From the NCBI GenBank assembly GCA_902825775.1, contig CADECF010000004.1, positions 254,830 to 318,829 of the forward strand: a stretch of 64,000 nucleotides of DNA. Reading direction: 5' to 3'. The DNA is from an uncultured Lysobacteraceae bacterium. GTDB taxonomy: Bacteria; Pseudomonadota; Gammaproteobacteria; Xanthomonadales; Xanthomonadaceae. The notes beneath the pieces are model-generated. The model made no database searches and had not been told where the DNA came from. It saw only the letters and a program-made list of their open reading frames with translations. Shown here piece after piece: positions 51,455 to 59,817 of the stretch (positions are counted from its first letter, which is position 1; every line of letters begins with the position of its first letter). Made by a program: the position numbers and the translations under genes.

Positions 51455-52380
51455 CAGGCGGCCTCGCGTTGTTCGGCGATGCCTTCGTCGGCGTCGCGGG
51501 TGAGTTCGGTGAAGGCTTCGGCCAGGCCTGCGGCTTGTACTTCGAGCGCAGACACCTCGGCGTCCGCAGCCAGCAGGCGCCGCAGCAGCGCTTCCACGCT
51601 GCCGCTGGACATCCACAGCCGTTCGCCGTCCATCCGAGCTTCTGCGACTTCGGGCCAGGCGCGCACCGTGTCCGGATCGAGCCGCGTCGCGCAACGCACG
51701 CGCTTCAACGACACGCGCGCGCGCAATTCGTCGAGGCTGCCTTCGCTGACCGTCCGGCCGCGCGCCATCACGCAGACGCGGTTGGCCAATGCCTCGGCTT
51801 CTTCCAGGTAATGCGTGGTGAGCACCACCGAATTGCCCTCGGCGACCAGATGACGGATCGCGGTCCATAGTTTTTCGCGCGTGCCCACGTCCATGCCGAC
51901 GCTGGGCTCGTCGAGGAACAGCAACCGCGGCCGTCCGCACAGCGCCAGCGCGAACTGCACGCGCCGCTGCTGGCCGCCGGACAGCTTGCCGTAAGGACGA
52001 TCGAGCAGATCGGCGACGCCGGCGAGCTGCGCGCTCTCCTGCAGGCTGCGCGGCGAAGGGTAATAGCTGGCGGTCAGCCGGATCAGTTCGCCGACGCGCA
52101 ACGTCGCCGGCAAGGCTGCGTCCTGCAGCATCACGCCGATGCTGCGGCGCGCTTGGATGCGCTGCGGGTCCTGGCCGAACAGCCGCACCGTGCCCGCGTC
52201 GGCGCGGATCAAGCCCAGCAGCAGGCCGATCGCGGTGGTCTTGCCGGCGCCGTTAGGGCCGAGCAGGGCCAGCAGTTCGCCGCCGTGCAGCGTCAGGTCG
52301 ATGCCGTCGAGCGCTGCGATCTTGCCGTACGACTTGCGCACGCCGCGCAGTTCGGCAAGTACCGTTTGCATGGAAGCCAT
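51454..52380 (-). CDS. ABC transporter ATP-binding protein (ABC-2 partner)
   Basis: 308 residues, ATG 52380; an ATG at 52389 exists but leaves the AGAGG too close. Walker A LLGPNGAGKTTAIGLLLGL, Q-loop near MLQDAALPA, signature KLSGGQQRRVQFALAL, Walker B RLLFLDEPSVGMD, H-loop TTHYLEEAEALA. The C-terminal extension (VRAWPEVAEARMDGERLWMSS) is typical of drug-type exporters (DrrA/NatA). First gene of the operon ABC ATPase, permease, kinase, regulator, all joined by one- to four-base overlaps. Confidence 0.95.
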   Translation of the reverse strand: MASMQTVLAELRGVRKSYGKIAALDGIDLTLHGGELLALLGPNGAGKTTAIGLLLGLIRADAGTVRLFGQDPQRIQARRSIGVMLQDAALPATLRVGELIRLTASYYPSPRSLQESAQLAGVADLLDRPYGKLSGGQQRRVQFALALCGRPRLLFLDEPSVGMDVGTREKLWTAIRHLVAEGNSVVLTTHYLEEAEALANRVCVMARGRTVSEGSLDELRARVSLKRVRCATRLDPDTVRAWPEVAEARMDGERLWMSSGSVEALLRRLLAADAEVSALEVQAAGLAEAFTELTRDADEGIAEQREAA

Positions 52381-52627
52381 GGGCGCCATCCTCTGTCTGT
52401 TGGCGCATAGGATTGGCCTCGGGTGCGTTCGACGTCAGTCGCGCCCATCAGCTATTCGAGGTGACAGCCGTCAGGTGACGCGAGCGATCGGTGTCCGTAG
52501 GCTGCGACCCGTGAATCGGCCGCTGCGCCCATCCACGCCGCGGCGCAGCATGGCCTGTCGCGCGCCGCGGTTGGCGTAACGCGTCTTCTGCCGTCACACT
52601 TCGCTTCTTCCCCACGTCTAGCCTGCA

Positions 52628-53890
52628 ATGAATGCATCCGCCGAACTGCTGAAGGAACTCCGCATCGACCGCAAGGCGCCGCCGCCTCCGGCCTCGAAGC
52701 GCGGGCTGTGGATCGCGCTGGCCGCGGTCGTGGCGCTGCTGCTCGTGGCCGGCGCGGCCTGGGCGTTTTTCACGCGCGACAAGGGCATCGAAGTCCGCAC
52801 CGCCAGCGCCACGCCGATCGTGGCCGGCGGCGCATCCGCGTCCGTGCTCGACGCCAGCGGCTATGTCGTCGCGCGGCGCATGGCCACGGTATCGGCCAAG
52901 ATCACCGGCCGCGTGCGCGAAGTGCTGATCGAGGAAGGCCAGGCGGTGAAGGAAGGCCAGATCATGGCCACGCTGGATCCGATCGACGCCGATGCCGAAC
53001 GCAGCCTCGCCACCGCGCAACTCGGCGCGGCGCGCAGCCAGGCGCAGGGCGTGCAGGCGCAACTGGTCGAAGCCGAGGCCAATGCGACCCGCCTGTCGTC
53101 GCTGGTGCGCCAGCAACTCGTCTCCAAATCGCAATACGATCAGGCCGTGGCGCAGCGCGATTCGCTGCGCGCGCAGCTGGTCACCGCGCAACGCAATGCC
53201 AAGGTCGCCTCGGACCGCTTGCGCATCGCCGACATCGGCGTCGACAACACCGTGGTGCGCGCACCGTTCTCCGGCGTGGTGACGGCCAAGGCCGCGCAGC
53301 CGGGCGAGATCGTATCGCCGCTGTCGGCCGGCGGCGGTTTCACCCGCACCGGCATCGGCACCGTGGTCGATATGGATTCGCTGGAGATCGAAGTCGACGT
53401 CGGCGAATCCTACATCGGCCGCGTGCAGCCCAAGATGCCGGTGGAGGCCACGTTGAACGCTTATCCGGATTGGAAAATCCCGGCCGAGGTGATCGCGATC
53501 ATCCCGGCGGCCGACCGCGGCAAGGCCACGGTCAAGGTGCGCATCGCGATCAAGTTGAAGGATCCGCGGATCGTCCCGGACATGGGCGTGAACGTCAGCT
53601 TTCTGGAATCGGACAAACCGGCTACGGCCCAAGCCGCGCCGCCGCGCGGCGTACGCGTGCCGGTGGCGGCTATCGCCAAGCGCGACGGCGGCGACGTGGC
53701 TTTCGTGGTCGCCGGCGAGGACAAGGACGCCGTCGAACAACGCCCGCTCAAACTCGGCCGCGCGCTTGGCGCCGACCGCGAAGTGCTGTCGGGCCTCAGC
53801 GGCGGCGACGAAGTGGTGCTGGACCCGCCCGCCGAGCTTCAGGACGGCGGGAAAGTACGCATGGCGCAGGACGAGGTGTCGAAAAACTGA
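52628..53890 (+). CDS. Periplasmic adaptor of a tripartite efflux system (MacA/HlyD type)
   Basis: 420 residues. N-terminal cytosolic stub then a single anchor RGLWIALAAVVALLLVAGAAWAFF. Features: barrel-sandwich half ASGYVVARRMATVSAKITGRVREVLIEEGQAVKEGQIMATLD, coiled-coil hairpin (AERSLATAQLGAARSQAQGVQAQLVEAEANATRLSSLVRQQL...QYDQAVAQRDSLRAQL), VVRAPFSGVVTAKAAQPGEIVSP, and the beta-barrel/MP domain. It links an inner-membrane ABC pump to an outer-membrane channel. First of five genes in one direction. Confidence 0.93.
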   Translation: MNASAELLKELRIDRKAPPPPASKRGLWIALAAVVALLLVAGAAWAFFTRDKGIEVRTASATPIVAGGASASVLDASGYVVARRMATVSAKITGRVREVLIEEGQAVKEGQIMATLDPIDADAERSLATAQLGAARSQAQGVQAQLVEAEANATRLSSLVRQQLVSKSQYDQAVAQRDSLRAQLVTAQRNAKVASDRLRIADIGVDNTVVRAPFSGVVTAKAAQPGEIVSPLSAGGGFTRTGIGTVVDMDSLEIEVDVGESYIGRVQPKMPVEATLNAYPDWKIPAEVIAIIPAADRGKATVKVRIAIKLKDPRIVPDMGVNVSFLESDKPATAQAAPPRGVRVPVAAIAKRDGGDVAFVVAGEDKDAVEQRPLKLGRALGADREVLSGLSGGDEVVLDPPAELQDGGKVRMAQDEVSKN

Positions 53891-53940
53891 CATCTCGTTC
53901 GTCGAAGGTAGGTGCGGAATCGATTTTGGTTCGGAACTGC

Positions 53941-54017
53941 GGTTTTCGCGAAGGCGAAAATCCAGCGATTCGGTAAAGCGGAAAGTCACTGGATTCCCGC
54001 CTTCGCGGGAATGACGG
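53941..54017. repeat. REP-like inverted pair inside the efflux operon
   Basis: CGCGAAGGCGAAAATCCAG and the inverted CTGGATTCCCGCCTTCGCG, a variant of the widely dispersed TTCCCGCCTTCGCGGGAA element. It lies between the adaptor and ATPase genes, within an apparent operon. Confidence 0.72.
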
Positions 54018-54047
54018 CCTTAAAAACTGTTTAAGAGGAGCATCGCG

Positions 54048-54740
54048 ATGGCATCCCTGGTTTCCACCCGCAACCTCACCAAGACCTACCAGCGCGGCCC
54101 GGAGAAGATCGAGGTCCTGCACGGTATCGACCTGGAGATCGCCAAGGGCGACTTCATCGCGCTGATGGGCCCCTCAGGTTCCGGCAAGAGCACCCTGCTC
54201 AACCTGATCGGCGGCCTGGATACGCCCACCTCGGGCGAGATCGAGGTGGGCGGCGAACGCATCGACAAGATGGGCGCCGGCCAGCTGTCGGAATGGCGCA
54301 GCAACCACGTCGGTTTCGTATTCCAGTTCTACAACCTGATGCCGATGCTGACCGCGCAGCGCAACGTCGAACTGCCGCTGCTGCTGACCAATCTGGGCGG
54401 CGCGCAGCGCAAGCGCAATGCCGAGATCGCGCTGACCCTGGTCGGCCTGGCGGATCGCAAGTCGCACAAGCCCAACGAGCTGTCCGGCGGCCAGCAGCAA
54501 CGCGTGGCGATCGCGCGCGCCATCGTGTCCGATCCCACGCTGCTGATCTGCGACGAGCCGACCGGCGATCTGGATCGCCAGTCGGCCGAAGAGATCCTGG
54601 GCCTGCTGCAATTGCTCAACCGCGAACACGGCAAGACCATCGTGATGGTCACGCACGATCCCAAGGCCGCCGAGTACGCGTCGCATACCCTGCATCTCGA
54701 CAAGGGCACCTTGGTCGAGCAGGTCCAGCACGCGGCATGA
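54048..54740 (+). CDS. ABC transporter ATP-binding protein (MacB/LolD-type)
   Basis: 230 residues, AAGAGGAGCATC before ATG 54048. Walker [22 protein letters not shown]-loop [17 protein letters not shown] signature [16 protein letters not shown], Walker [21 protein letters not shown]-loop [11 protein letters not shown]. The GTPxxGEIxVxGxxxxxM... spacing and the Y-N-L-M-P motif are those of the MacB/LolD/FtsE branch, which works with FtsX-like permeases. Two such permeases follow. Confidence 0.95.
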   Translation: MASLVSTRNLTKTYQRGPEKIEVLHGIDLEIAKGDFIALMGPSGSGKSTLLNLIGGLDTPTSGEIEVGGERIDKMGAGQLSEWRSNHVGFVFQFYNLMPMLTAQRNVELPLLLTNLGGAQRKRNAEIALTLVGLADRKSHKPNELSGGQQQRVAIARAIVSDPTLLICDEPTGDLDRQSAEEILGLLQLLNREHGKTIVMVTHDPKAAEYASHTLHLDKGTLVEQVQHAA

Positions 54741-54746
54741 AGTTGA

Positions 54747-54863
54747 GCCCCTCTCCCACCGGGAGAGGGGTTGGGGTGAGGGTTCGGCGCGCGCGTCGAC
54801 CTCCATCCCGCACCGAACCCTCATCCGGCGCTTCGCGCCACCTTCTCCCGGAGGGAGAAGGGA
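54747..54863. repeat. CCTCTCCC/GGGAGAAGG repeat inside the efflux operon
   Basis: CCCCTCTCCCaccGGGAGAGGGG followed by GGGTGAGGGTTCGG, and the inverted half CCGAACCCTCATCC...CCTTCTCCCggaGGGAGAAGGG. It fills the 145-base gap between the ATPase and the first permease. Confidence 0.78.
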
Positions 54864-54885
54864 AAGCAAAAGCTAAGAGGTGGAC

Positions 54886-56052
54886 ATGAAATATCTTCCC
54901 CTGATCTGGGCCGAACTGTTCCGGCGCAAAACGCGGACGATCCTGACGTTGTTGTCGATCCTGGCGGCCTTCCTGCTGTTCGGACTGCTCAACGGCGTGC
55001 GCGAGAGCTTCGCCGAAGCCGGCAAGAGCGCGGCCGGCGCGTCGCGCCTGCAGACCGGCTCGAAACTGTCCTTCATCCAGACGCTGCCGCTGTCGTTGGA
55101 TGCGCGTATCAAACAAGTCGACGGCGTGCAGACCGCGACCTACGCCAACTGGTTCGGCGGCGCCTACCAGGATCCTCGCAACCAGATCTTCAGTTTCGCG
55201 GTGGCGCCGAACTATCTGGATCTTTATCCGGAAATCGAAGTCGACCCGAAGCAACGCGAAGCGTTCAACAACACCCGCACCGGCATCCTGGTCGGCGAAT
55301 TGCTGATGAAACGCTTCGGCTGGAAGGTCGGGCAGAAGATCCCGCTGCAATCGACCATTTTCCCCAACCGCGACGGCAGCAAGAACTGGAGCTTCGACAT
55401 CGTCGGCACGATGCGCTCCAAGGACAAGAAGAGCGGCGGCTGGTACGACAACCTGGTGCTGATGCAGTGGAAGTACTTCGACGAGTCCACGCCTTACAAC
55501 CGCGGCGAGACCGGCTGGTACGTGGTGCGCGTGTCCGACCCGGCGCAGGCCGACCGCGTGGCCAAGGCGATCGATGCGCTGTCCGCCAATTCGGCCTACG
55601 AAACCAAGACCATGACCGAGCAGGCGGCCTTCGCCAACTGGATGAAGCAGACCGCAAACATCGGCCTGATCGTCGGCTCGATCATGGGCGCGGTGTTCTT
55701 CACCCTGCTGCTGCTGACCGGCAACACCATGGCGCAGGCGGTGCGCGAGCGGATTCCGGAACTGGCGGTGCTCAAGACGATAGGTTTCAAGGACGGCAGC
55801 GTGCTCGGCCTGGTGTTGGCCGAATCGGTGCTGCTGGTGCTGATCGGCGGCGTGCTCGGCCTGGGTTTGTCCGCTGTGCTGGGGCCGATCATCAACGTCG
55901 GCAGCGGCGGCATGATCAATATGCCGCCGGTAGGAGCGAACAGTTGGATGCTCGGCCTGGGTCTGATGATCGCGATCGGCCTGCTGGTGGGCGCGCTGCC
56001 CGCGTTGCGGGCGATGCGCCTGAACATAGTCGATGCATTGGCCGGCCGCTAG
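54886..56052 (+). CDS. ABC transporter permease, FtsX/MacB_PCD family
   Basis: 388 residues from ATG 54886 (AAGAGG upstream; a GTG two codons earlier is less likely). TM1 near 17-35, a large extracytoplasmic MacB periplasmic-core-like domain (~40-265), then FtsX helices: LIVGSIMGAVFFTLLLLTGNTMAQAVRERIPELAVLKTIGFKDGSVLGLVLAESVLLVLIGGVLGLG and MLGLGLMIAIGLLVGALPALRAMRLNIVDALAG. E-R-I-P-E-L-A-V-L-K-T-I-G-F is the FtsX signature. Permease half 1 of a heterodimeric pump. Confidence 0.93.
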   Translation: MKYLPLIWAELFRRKTRTILTLLSILAAFLLFGLLNGVRESFAEAGKSAAGASRLQTGSKLSFIQTLPLSLDARIKQVDGVQTATYANWFGGAYQDPRNQIFSFAVAPNYLDLYPEIEVDPKQREAFNNTRTGILVGELLMKRFGWKVGQKIPLQSTIFPNRDGSKNWSFDIVGTMRSKDKKSGGWYDNLVLMQWKYFDESTPYNRGETGWYVVRVSDPAQADRVAKAIDALSANSAYETKTMTEQAAFANWMKQTANIGLIVGSIMGAVFFTLLLLTGNTMAQAVRERIPELAVLKTIGFKDGSVLGLVLAESVLLVLIGGVLGLGLSAVLGPIINVGSGGMINMPPVGANSWMLGLGLMIAIGLLVGALPALRAMRLNIVDALAGR

Positions 56053-56062
56053 GAGAACGACC

Positions 56063-57388
56063 ATGAGCAAAACGAAATCCTTCCTGCGCGGCCTGGGCCT
56101 GTTCCTGCTGGTCGTGATCGGCATCGTCGCGTGGCTGGCGCTGCCCTGGCCATTCCTGCTGGGCTTGGCCGTGCTGTTCGTGTTGTGGATGCTGCTCACC
56201 CGCCGCGGCCGCCAGGCCGGTTCGGTGACCCAGATCGGGATCAGCACATTGACCCAGCGATTGGGTTCGTCGTCGGTGATCGTGATCGGCATCGCCGGCG
56301 TGGTCGGCGTGCTGGTGGCGATGCTGGCGATGGCCGAGGGCTATCGCGAAACGCTGCGCAAGAGCGGCAGCGAAGACAGCGCGATCGTGCTGCGCGGCGC
56401 ATCGGCGGCCGAAGTGATGTCCACGCTGGACCGCGCGTCGGCGACCGTGGTCGAACAGGCGCCCGGCGTGGCGCGCGACGCGAGCGGCCGTCCGCTGGCA
56501 TCGGCGGAACTGGTGGTCGCCGCCAATCTGCCGCTGAAAGGCGGCGCGCCCGACGAGGACGGCAGCGTGCAGTTGCGCGGCGTCGGCCCGCAGGCGTGGG
56601 CGGTGCGGCCCAACGTCAAGATCGTCGAAGGCCGCAAGTTCGAGACCGGACGGCGCGAAGTCGTGGTCGGCCAGGGTGCCAAGCGGCAGTTCGCCGGTCT
56701 CGACGTCGGCAAGCCCATCAAACTCGGCAGCGAAACCTGGACGGTGGTGGGCGTGTTCCAGTCCGGCGACGCGATGGATTCGGAAGTCTGGGGCGATGCG
56801 GAAGTGGTCGCCACCACCTATCGCCGCGGCAGCTCGCGCACGTCGGTGACGGCGCTGCTGACCGATCCGAAGGCGTTCAAGGGCTTTAAGGCCGCGCTCG
56901 CTTCGGACCCGCGGGTGGACGTCGACGCCAGCACCACGCTCGACTATTTCAGCAAGCAATCCGAGCAGATGACCAAGATCATCCGCATCATCGGCATCGT
57001 GGTCGGCGCGATCATGGCGATCGGCGCGGTATTCGGCGCGCTCAACACCATGTTCGCCACCGTGGCCACGCGCGCGCGCGAAATCGCCACGCTGCGTGCG
57101 ATCGGCTTCCGCAGCGTGCCGGTGGTGGTGGCGGTGATGCTGGAGACGATGCTGCTGGCGCTGCTCGGCGGCGTGCTCGGCGGCCTGCTGGCCTGGCTGA
57201 TCTTCAACGGTTACACCGCTTCGACGATCGCCGGCGGCGTCGGCCAGTTGACCTTCCAGTTCAACGTGTCGCCGGAAGTGCTGTGGACCGGCATCAAATG
57301 GGCGCTGGCCATCGGTTTCGTCGGCGGTCTGTTCCCGGCGCTGCGCGCCGCGGGGCTGCCGGTGACCACGGCCTTGCGGGCGGCCTGA
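56063..57388 (+). CDS. ABC transporter permease, FtsX family, second subunit
   Basis: 441 residues from ATG 56063, AGGAG five to eight bases before. Two extra N-terminal helices (LFLLVVIGIVAWLALPWPFLLGLAVLFVLWMLL) precede the usual TM1; then a periplasmic core, and the FtsX region RIIGIVVGAIMAIGAVFGALNTMFATVATRAREIATLRAIGFRSVPVVVAVMLETMLLALLGGVLGG. R-A-R-E-I-A-T-L-R-A-I-G-F is the FtsX signature. Partners with the preceding permease and the ATPase. Its stop overlaps the next start by one base (TGATG). Confidence 0.93.
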   Translation: MSKTKSFLRGLGLFLLVVIGIVAWLALPWPFLLGLAVLFVLWMLLTRRGRQAGSVTQIGISTLTQRLGSSSVIVIGIAGVVGVLVAMLAMAEGYRETLRKSGSEDSAIVLRGASAAEVMSTLDRASATVVEQAPGVARDASGRPLASAELVVAANLPLKGGAPDEDGSVQLRGVGPQAWAVRPNVKIVEGRKFETGRREVVVGQGAKRQFAGLDVGKPIKLGSETWTVVGVFQSGDAMDSEVWGDAEVVATTYRRGSSRTSVTALLTDPKAFKGFKAALASDPRVDVDASTTLDYFSKQSEQMTKIIRIIGIVVGAIMAIGAVFGALNTMFATVATRAREIATLRAIGFRSVPVVVAVMLETMLLALLGGVLGGLLAWLIFNGYTASTIAGGVGQLTFQFNVSPEVLWTGIKWALAIGFVGGLFPALRAAGLPVTTALRAA

Positions 57389-57666
57389 TGCCGCCCGACG
57401 CGCCGCAGGGATTGCAGCGCTTGCCCAAGCGGGAGTTGTATGCGCGCTACGACGATCTGCAGCGTAGCGCGCACGCCTGTTTCGATCGCGAAGGCGTGCC
57501 GTACGAACGTGCGCAGGCCGAGGCCGCGCCGCTGATCGAGCAGGCCGACGAGATAGCCACCGAGATCGTGCGCCGCGCGCGACGCACGGCACGTCGCTCA
57601 TGGATCGTGGTGTACGCGACGGGTGCGTTGATCGTCGCGCTGATCGCGTGGCTGGCGATGCGTTAG
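57388..57666 (+). CDS. Small C-terminally anchored protein coupled to the efflux operon
   Basis: 92 residues, starting at ATG 57388, which shares one base with the permease stop. A charged, probably coiled-coil cytosolic part (PKRELYARYDDLQRSAHACFDREGVPYERAQAEAAPLIEQADEIATEIVRRARRTARR) is followed by a single C-terminal helix WIVVYATGALIVALIAWLAM. No known motif. Tight coupling suggests a small accessory or assembly subunit of the transporter; this is inference. Last gene of the operon. Confidence 0.72.
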   Translation: MPPDAPQGLQRLPKRELYARYDDLQRSAHACFDREGVPYERAQAEAAPLIEQADEIATEIVRRARRTARRSWIVVYATGALIVALIAWLAMR

Positions 57667-57724
57667 CCTGCTCTTCCGGCCATCTTTTAAATTTGCGGAG
57701 ATCCGGCGGCTTCGCTCTGGCTTT

Positions 57725-57953
57725 GTAGAGCGGGGCTTGCTCCGCTGCTCTTGGTTGTTATGCCGTCATCCCAGCGAACGCTGGGACCCATCTTGCTCTT
57801 GCCCTTAGCCGTCATCCTGGCGAAGTCGGGATCCAGGCCGGCGCCCCTGGTAGTCGCGACGCGACTCGTCACATGGAAAAAGGCTTTCGACTGCGCCGGG
57901 TCACTTTCTTTGTTGGCCCTAAGCAAAGAGCAGCGGGGCAAGCCCCGCTCTAC
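57725..57953. repeat. Composite dispersed repeat, copy D (short), bounded by inverted GTAG REPs
   Basis: Opens with GTAG-AGCGGGGC..GCTCCGCT (57725-57746) and closes with AGCGGGGC..GCCCCGCTCTAC (57932-57953). Inside: ATCCCAGCGAACGCTGGGA, CGACGCGACTCGTCACATGG and GTCACTTTCTTTGTTGGCCC (half of the hairpin), in the orientation of copy B. It fills the 292-base gap 57667-57958. Confidence 0.8.
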
Positions 57954-57958
57954 AAAGA

Positions 57959-58570
57959 TCAACGGCCGACGTCGTCGAGCCATCCGCGCTCGATCGCCGA
58001 CCGCAGATCGGCGTCGTTATCGATATCGAACCCCAGCTCGGGCGCATCCAGCGTCCACACCGCATCGGCCTGCAACTCGCGCAGCCGGCGCCCCATGCCC
58101 TGGTCGCCCTGCAATTGCCCGACATGCTCCCGCCACGGCGACGACAGCACAGCGGGAATGCCCGGCGCGCCGTCGTGCAGCGTCGCCGCGCAACCCAACC
58201 CGGCCGTCACCGCGCCATCCAGCAGGCGCCGCAGATGCGCCCCTTCCAACGCCGGCTGATCGCAAGCCACGATCAATGTCGGCCCTTCGTGCGCGACGAG
58301 CGCGGCCGCGGCCGTACGCAGGCTGCCGCTGAGACCGCGTTCCCATTCTTCGTTGACCACGAGCTCGCATTGGATATCGGTCATGGCTTGCGCAACGTCC
58401 TCGCGATATGCGCCCACCACCACCAACAAACGCAGCGGCGAGGTCTCAGCGCACAGGCGCGCAGCGCGATGCGCCAACGTTTCGCCGTCGCGCGTCAATA
58501 GCTGCTTGAGCTGGCCCAAACGCCGGCTGCCGCCCGCCGCCAGCACTACCGCGGCGTGCGTCGCGTTCAA
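57959..58570 (-). CDS. MobA/MocA-like molybdenum cofactor nucleotidyltransferase
   Basis: 203 residues from TTG 58570, which overlaps the xdhC stop (TTGA). The motif AAVVLAAGGSRRLGQLKQLL is the L-A-A-G-x-S-x-R-x-G-x-x-K signature of MobA/MocA nucleotidyltransferases; further LIVACDQPAL (metal Asp) and PAVLSSPWREHV. Such enzymes add CMP or GMP to molybdopterin. With the xdhC gene upstream this is the maturation pair of a molybdenum hydroxylase, but no hydroxylase gene is adjacent. Nothing marks a typical ATG start, hence the TTG. Confidence 0.88.
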   Translation of the reverse strand: MNATHAAVVLAAGGSRRLGQLKQLLTRDGETLAHRAARLCAETSPLRLLVVVGAYREDVAQAMTDIQCELVVNEEWERGLSGSLRTAAAALVAHEGPTLIVACDQPALEGAHLRRLLDGAVTAGLGCAATLHDGAPGIPAVLSSPWREHVGQLQGDQGMGRRLRELQADAVWTLDAPELGFDIDNDADLRSAIERGWLDDVGR

Positions 58571-59574
58571 CGCGATGCCTCGCCGTGACGATGAGCCTGC
58601 AACTGCGCCGCAATGCTCAATGCGATCGCCTGCGGGCCCGAGCCGCCGAGCTTCAAACCGATCGGCGAACGCAAACGCGCGGACAAGGCCGCGCGCTGCG
58701 CCGGCGTCAGCAGTCGGAACAGATCTTCGCGCCTGCGCACCGGCCCGAGCAGGCCGATGAAGGGAATCGCGCTGTCGGCCAATGCCGACAATGCCTCGCG
58801 GTCCAGCTCGAAGTTGTGGTGCATGACCAACGCCGCATCGGCCCGCAGCGCAAGCGGCAACGCCTGCGCAGGCATCGTTTCGATTTGCCGGTCCGCGGCC
58901 GATCCGTACGGCAGCCAGCGCGAGCGCCGCTCGGCCAGTGTGGTTATCCAACCCATGCCGCGCAGCAGCGGCAACAACGTCGGCGTTTCCGGACCGGCGC
59001 CGAATACGATCACGGTCGGCGGCGGTTGCAGACGCACGCCCCACCTATCGGCCTGCGCGTTCGGCCAGTCCGGTGCGGATGAAACCAACGGCCAGGTGCA
59101 TGCGGCGACGCCTGCCGCAGCGACGAAAGTGCCGGAACGGTTCAAGTCGAAATCCAGCGCCGTGCCGTCGCGGAGCCAAGCGCGCACCATGGTTTCGAAA
59201 CCGGGCATGGCGAGCAGCGGCAGCAAGGCGATGCGTAAGCGGCCGCGGCAACCCAGGGCGGAGCCGGACAGCAGATCCTCATCGTCCCGAGTATCGATTT
59301 CCATCCAACCGATATCCGATGTCCGCGCGATTTCGCCGGCGCGCCGCTCGATCTCCGGCTCCAGGCAGCCGCCGCTGAGCCAACCCACCTGCCCGGCCGG
59401 CGCGCCGAACAGCGCCATCGCGCCGACCCCGACATAAGTCGAACCTTCGGTTTCGACCACCAGCGCCAACACGGCTGCTTGGCCGGTTTCGACGGCGTCC
59501 GCTGCGGCTTCCAACACGGCGCGCAGGCCGTCCATGGCCGGGCTTGCGTATTCCGATGGCATCGTCCCGCTCAT
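58567..59574 (-). CDS. XdhC/CoxI family molybdenum hydroxylase maturation factor
   Basis: 335 residues from ATG 59574 (MSGTMPSEY). XdhC_CoxI domain: AVLALVVETEGSTYVGVGAMALF and VGWLSGGCLEPEIERRA; Rossmann C-terminal domain: TVIVFGAGPETPTLLPLLRGMGWITTLAERRSRW and ALVMHHNFELDREALSALADSAIPFIGLLGPVRRREDLFRLL. XdhC binds and inserts sulfurated cofactor into xanthine-dehydrogenase-type enzymes. Coupled to the mocA-like gene. The region upstream reads a truncated hydroxylase start (59657-59698). Confidence 0.92.
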   Translation of the reverse strand: MSGTMPSEYASPAMDGLRAVLEAAADAVETGQAAVLALVVETEGSTYVGVGAMALFGAPAGQVGWLSGGCLEPEIERRAGEIARTSDIGWMEIDTRDDEDLLSGSALGCRGRLRIALLPLLAMPGFETMVRAWLRDGTALDFDLNRSGTFVAAAGVAACTWPLVSSAPDWPNAQADRWGVRLQPPPTVIVFGAGPETPTLLPLLRGMGWITTLAERRSRWLPYGSAADRQIETMPAQALPLALRADAALVMHHNFELDREALSALADSAIPFIGLLGPVRRREDLFRLLTPAQRAALSARLRSPIGLKLGGSGPQAIALSIAAQLQAHRHGEASR

Positions 59575-59656
59575 GGTCCAAAGCGCGCCTTCATCGCCGG
59601 TCGATCCGAAGTGAGTCGTTACCCCCGATAGTATCCTGCGGCAATAGTTCCCGACG

Positions 59657-59698
59657 ATGAAACTGCACGTCAACGGCAACGAGCGCGAAGTCGACGCG
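59657..59698 (+). pseudogene. 14-codon remnant of a [2Fe-2S] molybdoenzyme subunit (iorA-like)
   Basis: Divergent from xdhC, ATG 59657 opens MKLHVNGNEREVDA, the usual start of the 2Fe-2S subunit of isoquinoline-oxidoreductase/aldehyde-dehydrogenase-type molybdenum hydroxylases (M-x-L-x-V-N-G-x...V-D-A). After that the similarity stops; the following bases run into a REP doublet at 59728, and the [2Fe-2S] cysteine region is missing. Read as the leftover of a deleted iorAB-like operon whose maturation genes remain. Confidence 0.6.
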
Positions 59699-59727
59699 TC
59701 ATACCTGGGTGCTCGAGTCCCGCTTTG

Positions 59728-59785
59728 CAGGTGCGAATTCAATCGCACGCTTTTGAGGCAAGGTGTGCGAATGCATTCGCACCTG
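59728..59785. repeat. REP doublet, GTGCGAA..TTCGCAC family, at the deletion joint
   Basis: CAGGTGCGAATTCAATCGCAC and the inverted GTGCGAATGCATTCGCACCTG, 14 bases apart, sit where the truncated iorA-like frame ends and before the stop of the DUF2231 gene at 59818. The gap 59575-59817 holds only this and the stub. Confidence 0.78.
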
Positions 59786-59817
59786 CATACGTTTACGCGG
59801 GTGAAGATTCATGTCGG

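Noticed and set aside
52448-53989. 513-residue minus-strand frame opposite the efflux adaptor
   Set aside because: His/Arg/Asp-rich composition typical of antisense frames in G+C-rich DNA; the plus strand encodes a well-recognised adaptor.
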